From NCBI RefSeq assembly GCF_013300725.1, contig NZ_JAAIMM010000017.1, forward strand, positions 1 through 64,000: a DNA stretch of 64,000 nt, written 5' to 3'. The notes below the pieces were generated by a model. The model saw only the letters and a program-made list of their open reading frames with translations. It had not been told where the DNA came from and did no database searches. This DNA is from Allocoprococcus comes (GTDB taxonomy: Bacteria; Bacillota; Clostridia; Lachnospirales; Lachnospiraceae). A program made the translations under genes and the position numbers. Positions 52,827 through 61,132 of the stretch are shown here, in pieces (position 1 is the first letter of the stretch; every line of letters begins with the position of its first letter).

Positions 52827-53790
52827 GAAGAATGTATTAAATGTAAAAAATATGAATGTTTCTTTTAAAAGTCATGGACAGGAAGTAAAGGCTGTAAGAG
52901 GAGTCAGCTTCAGCGTGGATCAGGGTGAAATCGTAGGTCTGGTTGGAGAATCCGGAAGTGGAAAATCTGTAACCATGAAAGCAGTTATGGGGATTCTGCC
53001 GGACAATGCAGAGAGAACTGCTGAGTCTATCCTTTTAAATGAAAGAGAATTAAAAGATCTGTCGGATGAAGAATGCAGAAAGGTTCGTGGAAAAGAGATG
53101 ACCATGATTTTCCAGGATCCGATGACCGCACTGAATCCACTGAAGAAAATCGGAAGCCAGATCGAGGAAGTTATTATCCGGCAGAAAAAATGTTCTAAGA
53201 ATGAAGCGAAAGAAAAAGCATTAGAAATGCTGAAGAAAGTAGGTATCCCGAATCCGGAAGTCAGACTTGGACAGTATCCACATGAATTTTCAGGCGGTAT
53301 GCGCCAGAGAGTTCTGATCGCGATGGCACTTGCCTGTGAACCGGAGCTGCTGATCGCAGACGAACCGACGACAGCACTTGATGTTACGATTCAGGCGCAG
53401 ATCCTGGATCTTTTACATGAACTGAAGGATGAATTCCATACTTCGATCATGCTGATCACACATGATATGGGTGTTGTAGCAACTGTCTGTAGTAAGGTTA
53501 TCATTATGTATGGTGGCCTGGTGATGGAAAGCGGTACGGTTGAAGAAGTATTTTATGAACCAAAGCATCCATATACAAAGGCACTTCTGAAAGCAATTCC
53601 TTCACTGGATCTGAAAGAAGGCGAGCGCTTACAGTCTATTCCGGGACTTCCGCCGTCACTGATTGATCCTCCGAAAGGATGTCCGTTTGCAGAACGCTGT
53701 GAGTATGCAACTGAGAGATGTAAAAATGAGAAACCAGAGTATACCGAATTTACAGAAACACACAGAGCAATGTGCTTTTTAAATGAGTAA
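52819..53790 (+). CDS. Peptide ABC transporter ATPase (OppD/DppD)
   Basis: 323 aa from ATG 52819 inside the end of oppC (AGGTGAT upstream). Walker A GESGSGKSV, signature FSGGMRQRVLIAMA, Walker B LLIADEPTTALD. The C-terminal oligopeptide extension holds the cysteine motif CPFAERCEYATERC...MCF of the OppD/F [4Fe-4S]-type cluster. One of two ATPases of the importer. Confidence 0.94.
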   Translation: MSKKNVLNVKNMNVSFKSHGQEVKAVRGVSFSVDQGEIVGLVGESGSGKSVTMKAVMGILPDNAERTAESILLNERELKDLSDEECRKVRGKEMTMIFQDPMTALNPLKKIGSQIEEVIIRQKKCSKNEAKEKALEMLKKVGIPNPEVRLGQYPHEFSGGMRQRVLIAMALACEPELLIADEPTTALDVTIQAQILDLLHELKDEFHTSIMLITHDMGVVATVCSKVIIMYGGLVMESGTVEEVFYEPKHPYTKALLKAIPSLDLKEGERLQSIPGLPPSLIDPPKGCPFAERCEYATERCKNEKPEYTEFTETHRAMCFLNE

Positions 53791-53803
53791 GGTGGGGAGA
53801 TAG

Positions 53804-54781
53804 ATGAATAAAGAAATATTAATATCTGCAACGGATTTGAAGAAGTATTTCCCGGTTCATAAATTTATGGGCGGTAAGCAGTATGTAAAAGCGGTAGACG
53901 GTGTAAGTCTTGAGATCAATAAAGGCGAAACTTTTGGTCTGGTTGGAGAATCAGGCTGTGGAAAATCAACACTGGAACGTACCCTGATCCGTATGTATGA
54001 TATCACAGATGGAAAAGTAACCTATAAAGGAAAAGATATCACAAATGAAAAAGCAAAGAATCTGCAGTGGATGAAAGACGAAGTACAGATCATTTTCCAG
54101 GATCCGTATTCAGCTCTGAATCCATTCTGGAATGTTCGCGAAATTATCAATGAGCCGCTGAAAAAAGCAGGGATGAGTGCAGCAGAAGCGGAAGAAAGAA
54201 CTGAGTATCTGTTAAATAAAGTTGGAATGTCAAAAGCAGATATGGATAAATTCCCGTATGAATTTTCCGGTGGACAAAGACAGAGAATCGGAATCGCAAG
54301 AGCACTTTCAGTTAATCCGGAATTCATCGTATGTGATGAGCCGATCGCAGCCCTGGACGTATCGATCCAGGCACAGGTTGTCAATATGTTGGAAGATCTG
54401 CAGAACGAATTTGGTCTGACGTATCTTTTTGCAGCACATGACCTTTCAATGGTACGCTACATCAGTACCCGAATCGGAGTTATGTATCTTGGAACATTGG
54501 TTGAGGTGGCAGAGAGCAATGAACTTTATACCAATCCGATGCATCCGTACACAAAGGCACTGCTTTCTGCAATTCCGATCGTGGATCCGTTAAAAGCAAG
54601 AGAACATAAAAGAATCCAGCTCAAAGGCGAGCTGCCAAGTCCGATGAATATCCCGGAGGGCTGTCGTTTTGTGACTCGTTGTCCATATGCGACAGAAGCC
54701 TGTAAAAACGGTGTCCCGAAACTCCAGGAGATTTCCAAAGGACATTCCGTTGCATGCCATAGGGCAAAAGAAATCTTGTAA
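53804..54781 (+). CDS. Peptide ABC transporter ATPase (OppF/DppF)
   Basis: 325 aa. Walker [10 protein letters not shown], signature [14 protein letters not shown], Walker [13 protein letters not shown], and the C-terminal cysteine motif [14 protein letters not shown]...ACH. Completes the peptide importer with OppD. It starts 13 bases after oppD behind GTGGGGAGA. The promoter of the first toxin-antitoxin RNA begins only a few bases after its stop. Confidence 0.94.
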   Translation: MNKEILISATDLKKYFPVHKFMGGKQYVKAVDGVSLEINKGETFGLVGESGCGKSTLERTLIRMYDITDGKVTYKGKDITNEKAKNLQWMKDEVQIIFQDPYSALNPFWNVREIINEPLKKAGMSAAEAEERTEYLLNKVGMSKADMDKFPYEFSGGQRQRIGIARALSVNPEFIVCDEPIAALDVSIQAQVVNMLEDLQNEFGLTYLFAAHDLSMVRYISTRIGVMYLGTLVEVAESNELYTNPMHPYTKALLSAIPIVDPLKAREHKRIQLKGELPSPMNIPEGCRFVTRCPYATEACKNGVPKLQEISKGHSVACHRAKEIL

Positions 54782-54787
54782 AGAAAA

Positions 54788-54816
54788 TTGACATAAAAGT
54801 GTAAAGATGCTAGTAT
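54788..54816 (+). promoter_or_regulatory. Promoter of antisense RNA, locus 1
   Basis: TTGACA (54788-54793), 17 bases, TAGTAT (54811-54816). The same boxes with the same spacing occur in locus 2 (60504-60532). Confidence 0.8.
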
Positions 54817-54822
54817 AATAAA

Positions 54823-54920
54823 TAGAAAAGGTGCTACCGATGACGGTTCGCCTGATATTATTTGGTTATTAAAAATAACCGCTCATGTTTTCTCAGGACG
54901 ATGGGCGGTTATTTTTGCGT
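54823..54920 (+). ncRNA. Candidate type I antitoxin RNA, locus 1
   Basis: About 95 nt from the predicted start near 54823 to the terminator AAAAATAACCGC (54871-54882) / GCGGTTATTTTT (54905-54916). It converges on the small peptide gene and overlaps that gene's 3' end and terminator on the opposite strand, the layout of type I antitoxins such as those of txpA/RatA or bsrG/SR4. Its 5' end (AAGGTGCTACCGATGACGGT) resembles the 5' end of the opposing toxin mRNA in the same sense, not the complement. Confidence 0.65.
54871..54916. terminator. Shared bidirectional terminator, locus 1
   Basis: 12-bp perfect stem AAAAATAACCGC/GCGGTTATTTTT with A and T tails on both sides; it ends the antisense RNA and the toxin mRNA. 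Confidence 0.85.
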
Positions 54921-55010
54921 CTTGGAATCATGCTTTCCACGCACATACCCAAGACTGTAAAAAGTCGCACACAGTGAAATCACTGCAATAAGGTCAGTAA
55001 TGGTCAGCAT
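54909..55010 (-). CDS. Holin-like toxin peptide, locus 1 (33 aa)
   Basis: 33 aa peptide from ATG 55010: MLTITDLIAVISLCATFYSL forms one membrane helix, followed by a short charged tail (GKHDSKTQK). This is the form of putative holin-like type I toxins of Firmicutes. It has a strong ribosome site (GGAAAGGAG, reverse strand about 55016-55024). Its stop codon lies in the shared terminator stem. Such peptides damage the membrane when over-produced and are normally silenced by the antisense RNA. A paralogous locus lies at 60488-60860. Confidence 0.7.
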   Translation of the reverse strand: MLTITDLIAVISLCATFYSLGYVRGKHDSKTQK

Positions 55011-55158
55011 AAGCTAGTTCTCCTTTCCAAGATTTCTCAATTAAGAGATGATCTATGTAATCGGAGCTATGAACCCTCCGCACAAAGCGAACCGCCATTC
55101 ACGTCAGTGTGAAATAGCACCTTGAACTTATGGTAACAAACATAAAGAAGAAAATCAA
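55011..55158 (-). promoter_or_regulatory. Toxin mRNA promoter and leader, locus 1
   Basis: On the reverse strand: TTGATT (55158-55153), 17 bases, TACCAT (55135-55130), start near 55123, then a leader of about 110 bases. Its first part (AAGGTGCTA...GGCGGTTCGC) copies the antisense RNA 5' end. Its last 45 bases, up to the ribosome site, are almost identical to the leader in locus 2 (60724-60767). Confidence 0.6.
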
Positions 55159-55182
55159 TATAAAATAAAATGACAGAATTGT

Positions 55183-57162
55183 CTAATCCATCAATTGCAA
55201 TTCATACAATTTCTTATACAACCCATCCTTCGCCAGCAGCTCCTGATGGGTTCCGGATTCTTTTATTTCCCCGTGATGCATCACAATAATTTTATCCGCA
55301 TGCTGAATAGTAGAAAGTCGGTGTGCGACCATGATCGTAGTTCTTCCATCCATCAGCCGCGCAAGTGCCTGTGTGATCAGTGTCTCGGTTTCTGTATCGA
55401 TGTTGGCAGTTGCTTCATCGAGAACAAGGATCTTCGGATCATAAGCAAGTGTCCGTGCGAAGGACAAAAGCTGGCGCTGCCCGGCAGATAGAGTACTTCC
55501 GCGCTCTGTGACCGGCTCATCATATCCGTGCGGCAGTTTCTGAATAAATGGATCTGCATTTACAATTTCGGCAGCCCGTCTGACATCGTCCGGTGAGATT
55601 GCTTCATTATTCAGCGAGATATTACTTTTGATGTCTCCGGTGAAGATGAAGACATCCTGCTGAACCTGACCAATCGCACCGCGGAGCACATCCAGATCAA
55701 TTTCATGAATATCAATCCCATCAATCAGGATCTGTCCCTTCTGAATATCAAAATATCTTCCGATCAGATTTAAAATTGTAGATTTTCCTGCTCCGGTAGC
55801 GCCGACAAAAGCAGCTTTTTCACCCGGATGGATTACAAAACTTACATCTTTTAAAATATAATTTTCCTCTTCGTAGGCAAACCAGACATGGCGGAATTCA
55901 ATTTCACCAAGAATATTGACCGGAGTCGGATCGGCCGGAGATACGATCTCTGGTTTTACATCAAGAACACTGAAAATCTTTTCTGCGGAAGCAATGGAAG
56001 ACTGCAGGGTTCCAAGCTGTTCGGAAAGCTCCTGGATTGGCTCGAAAAAGGAGCTGATGTAGGTGATAAACACGAACAGGGTTCCGAGAGAAAGACTTCC
56101 ATTTAACACAGAAAGGCTTCCGGTACGGATGACAAGGATCATGGCAATGATCGAAACCAGATAGATTGAAGGCCGGAAGATCGCAAAAGTCATGATCTCG
56201 CGGAAATTGGCACGGTACAGTTCCATAGATTTGCCTTCAAATTCACTGTATTTCTCTTTTTCACGTGCAAAGATCTGGATCAGCTTCATACCGGAAATAT
56301 GTTCGGACAGGAAGGTGTTCAGCTCTGTGATTTTATTTCTTGTGATCTGGTAAGCTTTTCTGGAGAGATGCCGGAAAACAAAAGTCAGGATTGCAACCAG
56401 AGGTAAAAGCAGGAAGGATATACCTGCCATTTTCACATTAATTGAGAGCATGACAGCAGCGTAACCAATAATCTTTACAACGTTTTTAAAAAGTTTCACA
56501 AGAATGGTGGAAAACAGTTCGTTGACTGCTTCAGTATCGTTAGATACACGGGTTACGAGCTTGCCAACCGGTGTTGTATTGAAAAAAGAAAGTGACAGGC
56601 TGTGTATATGTGTAAATGTTTCTTCACGCAGTTTGTACACGATCTGCTGGCCCATCTTTTGCAAAAGCCAGGTGTCGGCAAGGTTCAGGAAAAATCCGCT
56701 AAAAAGCAGCAGAAGAAACAGGATTCCGGCTTTTAAGATCCCCTTAAAATCATTTTGTCTTAAAACCTTCAGATCATTGGAAGTAAGCTTCTGCGCACCT
56801 TCTCTGACATAATTTTTTAAAACAGATGTATCGGCATTTTGCAGTGCGGTACATTCAGATCGGGTGAGATTTTCTGCCATGTAATAGTGATCCTTCCAGA
56901 GAAAAATCTGATAAAAGGAAGCAGAATCCGCCGCGGATACCGCCTGGTCGCGCGACAGTACAAGGCCGTTCCAGTTTACAGCGTCCGGAGCGGAAACGTC
57001 GGCTTCTGCATACGGATGATAATAACCATTGATGTACTGGTCGATTGCATTTCCGACGATGATCGGGCGGTAAAGTTCCACAGCAATGATGAAGAGAACC
57101 AGGACAGTTGCCAGTGTCATTACCCATTTATGCGGTTTTAGATAACTTAAAAGTCGTTTCAT
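55183..57162 (-). CDS. ABC exporter subunit, membrane and ATPase fused (2 of 2)
   Basis: 659 aa, six-helix export domain followed by an ATPase domain: Walker A GATGAGKST, signature LSAGQRQLLSFARTLA, Walker B ILVLDEATANID. A long extracellular insertion (about residues 45-130) between helices 1 and 2 is unusual for the family and could be a ligand domain. It forms a heterodimer with the preceding gene's product, as in LmrCD-type multidrug exporters. It overlaps that gene by 4 bases (ATGA). Here Walker B has the catalytic E, so this is the active site-bearing partner. Confidence 0.9.
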   Translation of the reverse strand: MKRLLSYLKPHKWVMTLATVLVLFIIAVELYRPIIVGNAIDQYINGYYHPYAEADVSAPDAVNWNGLVLSRDQAVSAADSASFYQIFLWKDHYYMAENLTRSECTALQNADTSVLKNYVREGAQKLTSNDLKVLRQNDFKGILKAGILFLLLLFSGFFLNLADTWLLQKMGQQIVYKLREETFTHIHSLSLSFFNTTPVGKLVTRVSNDTEAVNELFSTILVKLFKNVVKIIGYAAVMLSINVKMAGISFLLLPLVAILTFVFRHLSRKAYQITRNKITELNTFLSEHISGMKLIQIFAREKEKYSEFEGKSMELYRANFREIMTFAIFRPSIYLVSIIAMILVIRTGSLSVLNGSLSLGTLFVFITYISSFFEPIQELSEQLGTLQSSIASAEKIFSVLDVKPEIVSPADPTPVNILGEIEFRHVWFAYEEENYILKDVSFVIHPGEKAAFVGATGAGKSTILNLIGRYFDIQKGQILIDGIDIHEIDLDVLRGAIGQVQQDVFIFTGDIKSNISLNNEAISPDDVRRAAEIVNADPFIQKLPHGYDEPVTERGSTLSAGQRQLLSFARTLAYDPKILVLDEATANIDTETETLITQALARLMDGRTTIMVAHRLSTIQHADKIIVMHHGEIKESGTHQELLAKDGLYKKLYELQLMD

Positions 57163-58922
57163 CTTAGGGCTACCTCCTGTTCTCCAATGGAAGCTTCCAA
57201 CTGTTGCTTTTCAAACATATCTTTATAAATGCCATTTTTCTGAATCAGTTCGGTGTGTGTTCCAAGCTCTTTCATTTCCCCATTTTCAAGTACCATGATC
57301 AGATCGGCATGCTGTACTGTGGAAATGCGGTGTGCGATCAGGATTGTTGTTTTCCCTTTACGATCGTCCCTGAGATTATGCAGGATATGTTCTTCCGTAT
57401 CGGTGTCGACAGCGGAAAGGGAGTCATCAAGGATCAGGATCGGCGCATTTTTCATCAGGGCGCGGGCGATGGAGCTGCGCTGTTTCTGACCGCCGGAAAG
57501 CGTAACGCCACGTTCGCCGACGATCGTATCATAGTTGTCCGGAAAATTTGCAATATTATCGTGAATGCAGGCTGATTTTGCTGCGGCGATAATACGGCTC
57601 ATATCCTGTGACTTTGTGCCGAATGCAATATTTGCTTTCAGAGTATCGGAAAAAAGAAAATTATCCTGTGGTACATAAGCAATATTTTCACGCAGAGTTT
57701 TCAGCGGAATTGTGTTGATATCATGGTCATCCAGATAAATCATGCCTGGCTCGGTGTTGTAAAGCCGGAGCAGAAGATTGACCAGAGTGGACTTTCCGTT
57801 GCCGGTGCGCCCGATGATGGCAAGGGTTGTCCCGGATGGGATGTCCAGATTGATATCATGCAGTACCGGAGAAGTATTGCCAAGGTGTGCAAAGGTCAGG
57901 TGATCAAAACGGATATCCCCGTGCAGGGTGTCTAAAGTCGTGACAGAAGCAGTATCTTTTACATTTGTCTGCGCTTCCAGAATTTCCTGTACACGGCGGA
58001 TGGATGCAGTTCCCTGGGAAAACATGACAGCAGCTTCCGAACAGGCGAGCATCGGCCATACCAGCATATTGACATACTGATTGAAAGCTACGAAGCGTCC
58101 GAGCGTAATCTGTCCGATCAGGGCAAGGTACCCCCCATAAAGGAGTGAGGCAAGACTGGAAAATCCGATGATCACATCCAGAAGCGGGATCAGGATGGCT
58201 TCCAGCTTTGCGATGCGCATACTTTTATCCATGGTATCCTGGTTCTTTTTGGAAAAAGAAAGGATTTCTGCCTGCTTGCGGACAAAGGCCTTGATCACAC
58301 GGATCCCGGAGAAGCTTTCCTGTACAAAGTCGGCAAGATTGGAAACACTGTCCTGACGTTCGGTGTAGAGGTCATCCAGTACCTTTCCGTAATGCATATA
58401 GCCGAGGCAGATAATGACCATCGGGATCAGTGCCAGAAGGGTCAGTTTTATATTGACATAATACATCATCTGGCAGACGACCAGGAGCGTCATGACTACG
58501 GAATCAAAGATGCAGATGACAGCAGGGCCAAGTGCCATGCGTACCGCATTTAAGTCACTGGTAAACCGGGTCATCAGATCACCTGTTTTGTGGCTGTTGT
58601 AGTATTCCACATCCATAGTTTCCAGATGGGAAAACATTTCATTACGCAGTTCACGCTCGATAATACGTGCGGTTCCAAAAAGAAAATAACGCCACAAAAA
58701 ACGGCCGACTGCAAGCAGAAGACCAATCAGAAAGATTCCAAGAAGACAGGTACGAATGGAACTCCAGGTGATGCTGCGCGCGGTAAGACCGTCGGTAATG
58801 ATACCGGTAAGTTTTGGAATAAATACACTTGCCGCATCTACAGCAAAAAGAGTAAGGATTCCAGCAATATAGCGATATTTGTATCGCCTGACATATTGCA
58901 TGATAAAGGGCAGTGGTTTCAT
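57159..58922 (-). CDS. ABC exporter subunit, membrane and ATPase fused (1 of 2)
   Basis: 587 aa from ATG at 58922, seven bases after AGGAGG. Export domain, then Walker A GRTGNGKST, signature LSGGQKQRSSIARAL, Walker B ILILDDSLSAVD, where D replaces the catalytic E. This degenerate site is typical for one half of heterodimeric exporters. Transcribed from a perfect promoter on the reverse strand (58965-58993). Substrate unknown; the neighbouring MATE gene suggests a drug or metabolite efflux locus. Confidence 0.9.
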   Translation of the reverse strand: MKPLPFIMQYVRRYKYRYIAGILTLFAVDAASVFIPKLTGIITDGLTARSITWSSIRTCLLGIFLIGLLLAVGRFLWRYFLFGTARIIERELRNEMFSHLETMDVEYYNSHKTGDLMTRFTSDLNAVRMALGPAVICIFDSVVMTLLVVCQMMYYVNIKLTLLALIPMVIICLGYMHYGKVLDDLYTERQDSVSNLADFVQESFSGIRVIKAFVRKQAEILSFSKKNQDTMDKSMRIAKLEAILIPLLDVIIGFSSLASLLYGGYLALIGQITLGRFVAFNQYVNMLVWPMLACSEAAVMFSQGTASIRRVQEILEAQTNVKDTASVTTLDTLHGDIRFDHLTFAHLGNTSPVLHDINLDIPSGTTLAIIGRTGNGKSTLVNLLLRLYNTEPGMIYLDDHDINTIPLKTLRENIAYVPQDNFLFSDTLKANIAFGTKSQDMSRIIAAAKSACIHDNIANFPDNYDTIVGERGVTLSGGQKQRSSIARALMKNAPILILDDSLSAVDTDTEEHILHNLRDDRKGKTTILIAHRISTVQHADLIMVLENGEMKELGTHTELIQKNGIYKDMFEKQQLEASIGEQEVALR

Positions 58923-58964
58923 ATCAATGCCTCCTGAAAATGATAAAATTTTTCTATATAAACT

Positions 58965-58993
58965 ATTATAGAGGATAGAACCTGGGGTGTCAA
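58965..58993 (-). promoter_or_regulatory. Consensus promoter of the ABC exporter operon
   Basis: Reverse strand: TTGACA (58993-58988), exactly 17 bases, TATAAT (58970-58965). Both boxes match the sigma-A consensus perfectly. Confidence 0.88.
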
Positions 58994-59055
58994 AGATTCC
59001 GTCAAATAAACGGGAAATACTTTGTGAAACAGGGGAAATTTCGTGAAAACGACAA

Positions 59056-59084
59056 TTGCAATTTAAGATACATTTTTCTATAAT
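59056..59084 (+). promoter_or_regulatory. Promoter of the MATE exporter gene
   Basis: TTGCAA (59056-59061), 17 bases, TATAAT (59079-59084), about 40 bases before the gene. It is divergent from the ABC exporter promoter. Confidence 0.75.
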
Positions 59085-59125
59085 GACGAGAGGTAAAATG
59101 TTAATGAGATAAACAGAGGGAATAT

Positions 59126-60487
59126 ATGAAAACATTACAAAAAGATTTGACGACCGGGAATCCGGGAAAAATTATTTTTAATTTCACACTGCCGATCTTC
59201 ATTGGAAATGTATTTCAGCAGTTCTACAGTATGGCGGATACGATTATCGTAGGAAAGTTCGTGGGAACCAAAGCACTTGCGGCTGTTGGAAGTACGGGAA
59301 CGATCATGTTTCTGATCAATGGATTTATTCTGGGAATGACGGCAGGATTTACTGTACTTACGGCACAGAAATTTGGCGCGGGTGATATGAAAGCAATGCG
59401 CAAGACTGTAGGAAATGCCGCGATTCTGGCGATTATTATGTCTCTTATTATGACTGTGTTCGGAATGATGGCAATGAAACCGCTTCTTGGGATTATGCAG
59501 ACACCGGATGATATTTTCAAGGATGCCTATGCGTATATTATGGTAATCTGTGGCGGAATTGCGGCGCAGATGCTGTATAACTTTTTATCCAGTGTCTTGC
59601 GGGCACTTGGTAACAGCAAGGTTCCGCTGTATTTCCTGATTCTTGCGGCGCTGCTCAACATTGTGTTGGATATGGTATTTATCATTGCATTTCACATGGG
59701 CGCAGCCGGTGCGGCATGGGCGACCGTGATTTCACAGGGGATTTCAGGAATCCTGTGTCTGATATATATTGTGAAGGCGGTCCCGGTGCTGCATTTACAT
59801 AAGGAGGACTGGCGTCCGAGCGGACATCTGCTGAAGATCCAGCTTGCAGTCGGAATCCCGATGGCGCTTCAATATTCGATCACAGCGATCGGAACCATGA
59901 TGGTACAGACCGCCTTGAATCTGCTTGGCTCCACACAGGTAGCGGCATTTACCGCAGCGAATAAGATAGAGCAGATCGTGACGCAGGCATATGTTGCGAT
60001 GGGAACCACGATGGCAACCTATTGCGCACAGAATATTGGAGCAGGTAAGATCAAAAGGATCCGTCAGGGATTTAAGTCAATTACGATCATGGGAAGTATC
60101 TATTCAGTCGTAGTTGCGGCGATCATTATGACGGTTGGAAAATATATGACGTATCTGTTCCTGTCTGGGGATCTGACAGAAATTATGCGTTCCGTGGATA
60201 TTTACCTGAAGTGCGTCGGTACTTTCTTTATTCCTCTTACTGTTGTAAATGTTTACCGGAATGGAATCCAGGGAATGGGATATGGACTGCTTCCGATGAT
60301 GGCTGGTGTGGCTGAGCTGGTTGGCAGGGGCGTTGTTGCCATGATCGCGGCAGGGCAGAAGAGTTACTTTGGGGTATGCATGGCAAGTCCGGCGGCATGG
60401 ATCCTGGCAAGTGTGTTGCTGATCGTGATGTATTATTATGTGATCCACCAGAATGAGAAGCGGTTTGCGAAGTATGCGGATGAATAG
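59126..60487 (+). CDS. MATE-family efflux transporter
   Basis: 453 aa, twelve membrane helices. N-terminal LTTGNPGKIIFNFTLPIFIGNVFQQFYSMADT is the MATE signature, with the second half repeating the pattern (GIPMALQYSITAIGTMMVQ). These proteins export cationic drugs or metabolites using Na+ or H+ gradients. Divergent from the ABC exporter; the two may be co-regulated. The antisense-RNA promoter of the second toxin-antitoxin locus starts 17 bases after the stop. Confidence 0.92.
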   Translation: MKTLQKDLTTGNPGKIIFNFTLPIFIGNVFQQFYSMADTIIVGKFVGTKALAAVGSTGTIMFLINGFILGMTAGFTVLTAQKFGAGDMKAMRKTVGNAAILAIIMSLIMTVFGMMAMKPLLGIMQTPDDIFKDAYAYIMVICGGIAAQMLYNFLSSVLRALGNSKVPLYFLILAALLNIVLDMVFIIAFHMGAAGAAWATVISQGISGILCLIYIVKAVPVLHLHKEDWRPSGHLLKIQLAVGIPMALQYSITAIGTMMVQTALNLLGSTQVAAFTAANKIEQIVTQAYVAMGTTMATYCAQNIGAGKIKRIRQGFKSITIMGSIYSVVVAAIIMTVGKYMTYLFLSGDLTEIMRSVDIYLKCVGTFFIPLTVVNVYRNGIQGMGYGLLPMMAGVAELVGRGVVAMIAAGQKSYFGVCMASPAAWILASVLLIVMYYYVIHQNEKRFAKYADE

Positions 60488-60503
60488 AAGAAAATAATCA
60501 TAT

Positions 60504-60532
60504 TTGACAGAGTTAATTATATCTGATAGTAT
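60504..60532 (+). promoter_or_regulatory. Promoter of antisense RNA, locus 2
   Basis: TTGACA (60504-60509), 17 bases, TAGTAT (60527-60532), as in locus 1. Confidence 0.8.
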
Positions 60533-60540
60533 TATTGTTA

Positions 60541-60630
60541 TAGAAGACACTACCCATTAAGCGGTTAGTCACAAGTTATAATTACTTAAAAAAGTAACCG
60601 GATTCTTGGTCAGAGGCGGTTACTTTTTTG
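60541..60630 (+). ncRNA. Candidate type I antitoxin RNA, locus 2
   Basis: About 90 nt from near 60541 to the terminator AAAAAAGTAACCG (60588-60600) / CGGTTACTTTTTT (60617-60629). It overlaps the 3' end of the minus-strand peptide gene. Its start AGACACTACCCATTAAGCGG resembles the opposing toxin leader in the same sense, as in locus 1, although the sequence itself differs between the loci. Confidence 0.65.
60588..60629. terminator. Shared bidirectional terminator, locus 2
   Basis: 13-bp perfect stem with AAAAAA and TTTTTT ends, ending both converging transcripts. Confidence 0.85.
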
Positions 60631-60712
60631 TATGGTTAATATATGCAAGCAAGATCGTTACGATGATACTAAGCATCATTAGTACGATGGAGAGCAGTTC
60701 AAAATCACTCAT
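60620..60712 (-). CDS. Holin-like toxin peptide, locus 2 (30 aa)
   Basis: 30 aa peptide from ATG 60712: MSDFELLSIVLMMLSIIVTI begins a single membrane helix, with a short polar tail (NHTKK). It is close to the putative holin-like toxin pattern (M.xFE.L...). Ribosome site GGAAAGGAGGG nine bases upstream. The stop lies in the shared terminator stem. Same organisation as the 33 aa peptide of locus 1; the peptides themselves are only weakly similar. Confidence 0.72.
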   Translation of the reverse strand: MSDFELLSIVLMMLSIIVTILLAYINHTKK

Positions 60713-60855
60713 ACAAGATTGCCCTCCTTTCCAAGATTTCTCAGATGAGATTTCTATGTAATCAGAGGGTTCAGTCCCTCTGTTGAAGGACTAACCGCCT
60801 ACCGTTTTAGAGTAGTGTCTATTGATAGTTTAACAAAAATATATGATATTGACAA
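60713..60855 (-). promoter_or_regulatory. Toxin mRNA promoter and leader, locus 2
   Basis: Reverse strand: TTGTCA (60855-60850), 17 bases, TAAACT (60832-60827), start near 60820 at AGACACTAC. The leader contains two exclusive stems: GGTTAGTCC with GGGACTGAACC, or CAGAGGG with CCCTCTG. The block 60724-60767 up to the ribosome site is nearly identical to locus 1. Confidence 0.6.
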
Positions 60856-60873
60856 GTAAAGAGGTGTATCATT

Positions 60874-61062
60874 ATGAGTGGAACGAAATCTAGGTTTATG
60901 AAAAAAGTAAACGTTGATGCACGATATTATAAAGAACCTGATCCATATGTAAATGGATCGGTTTGTCCTGTGAATTTGCTTGAACTTTCAAGATATGCGC
61001 GGAAACGAGGAAAAAAATTAGCAGATTTGACGCAAGAAGAAGTGAAAAAATTTTCTTTATAA
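60874..61062 (+). CDS. Small unknown protein (62 aa)
   Basis: 62 aa, basic, no membrane segment; MSGTKSRFMKKVNVDARYYK at the start and LADLTQEEVKKFSL at the end. It has a ribosome site (AAAGAGGTG, about ten bases before ATG 60874). The promoter of the minus-strand toxin lies immediately upstream and overlaps its leader. A terminator-like hairpin follows. I do not recognise a family; it may be a nucleic-acid-binding or regulatory protein, which is only a guess from its charge. Confidence 0.55.
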   Translation: MSGTKSRFMKKVNVDARYYKEPDPYVNGSVCPVNLLELSRYARKRGKKLADLTQEEVKKFSL

Positions 61063-61078
61063 AGCAAACGGAATGAAT

Positions 61079-61132
61079 AACAGCTCCGGCGAATATACTT
61101 TTTAATAAAGTGGTTCGCCAGGAGCTGTTTTT
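61079..61132 (+). terminator. Hairpin containing the spmB ribosome site
   Basis: AACAGCTCC-GGCGAA (61079-61093) pairs with TTCGCC-A-GGAGCTGTT (61114-61129), 15 bp with one bulged A, followed by TTTTT. The AGGAG in the right arm is the only ribosome site for spmB, whose ATG is at 61133. Confidence 0.8.

Noticed and set aside
54828-55123. Classical Fst/par-type antisense repeats
   Set aside because: The repeats are inverted, not direct, so the two RNAs share sequence rather than complement each other at the 5' ends; I kept the type I toxin-antitoxin call on the basis of peptide, terminator and convergence.
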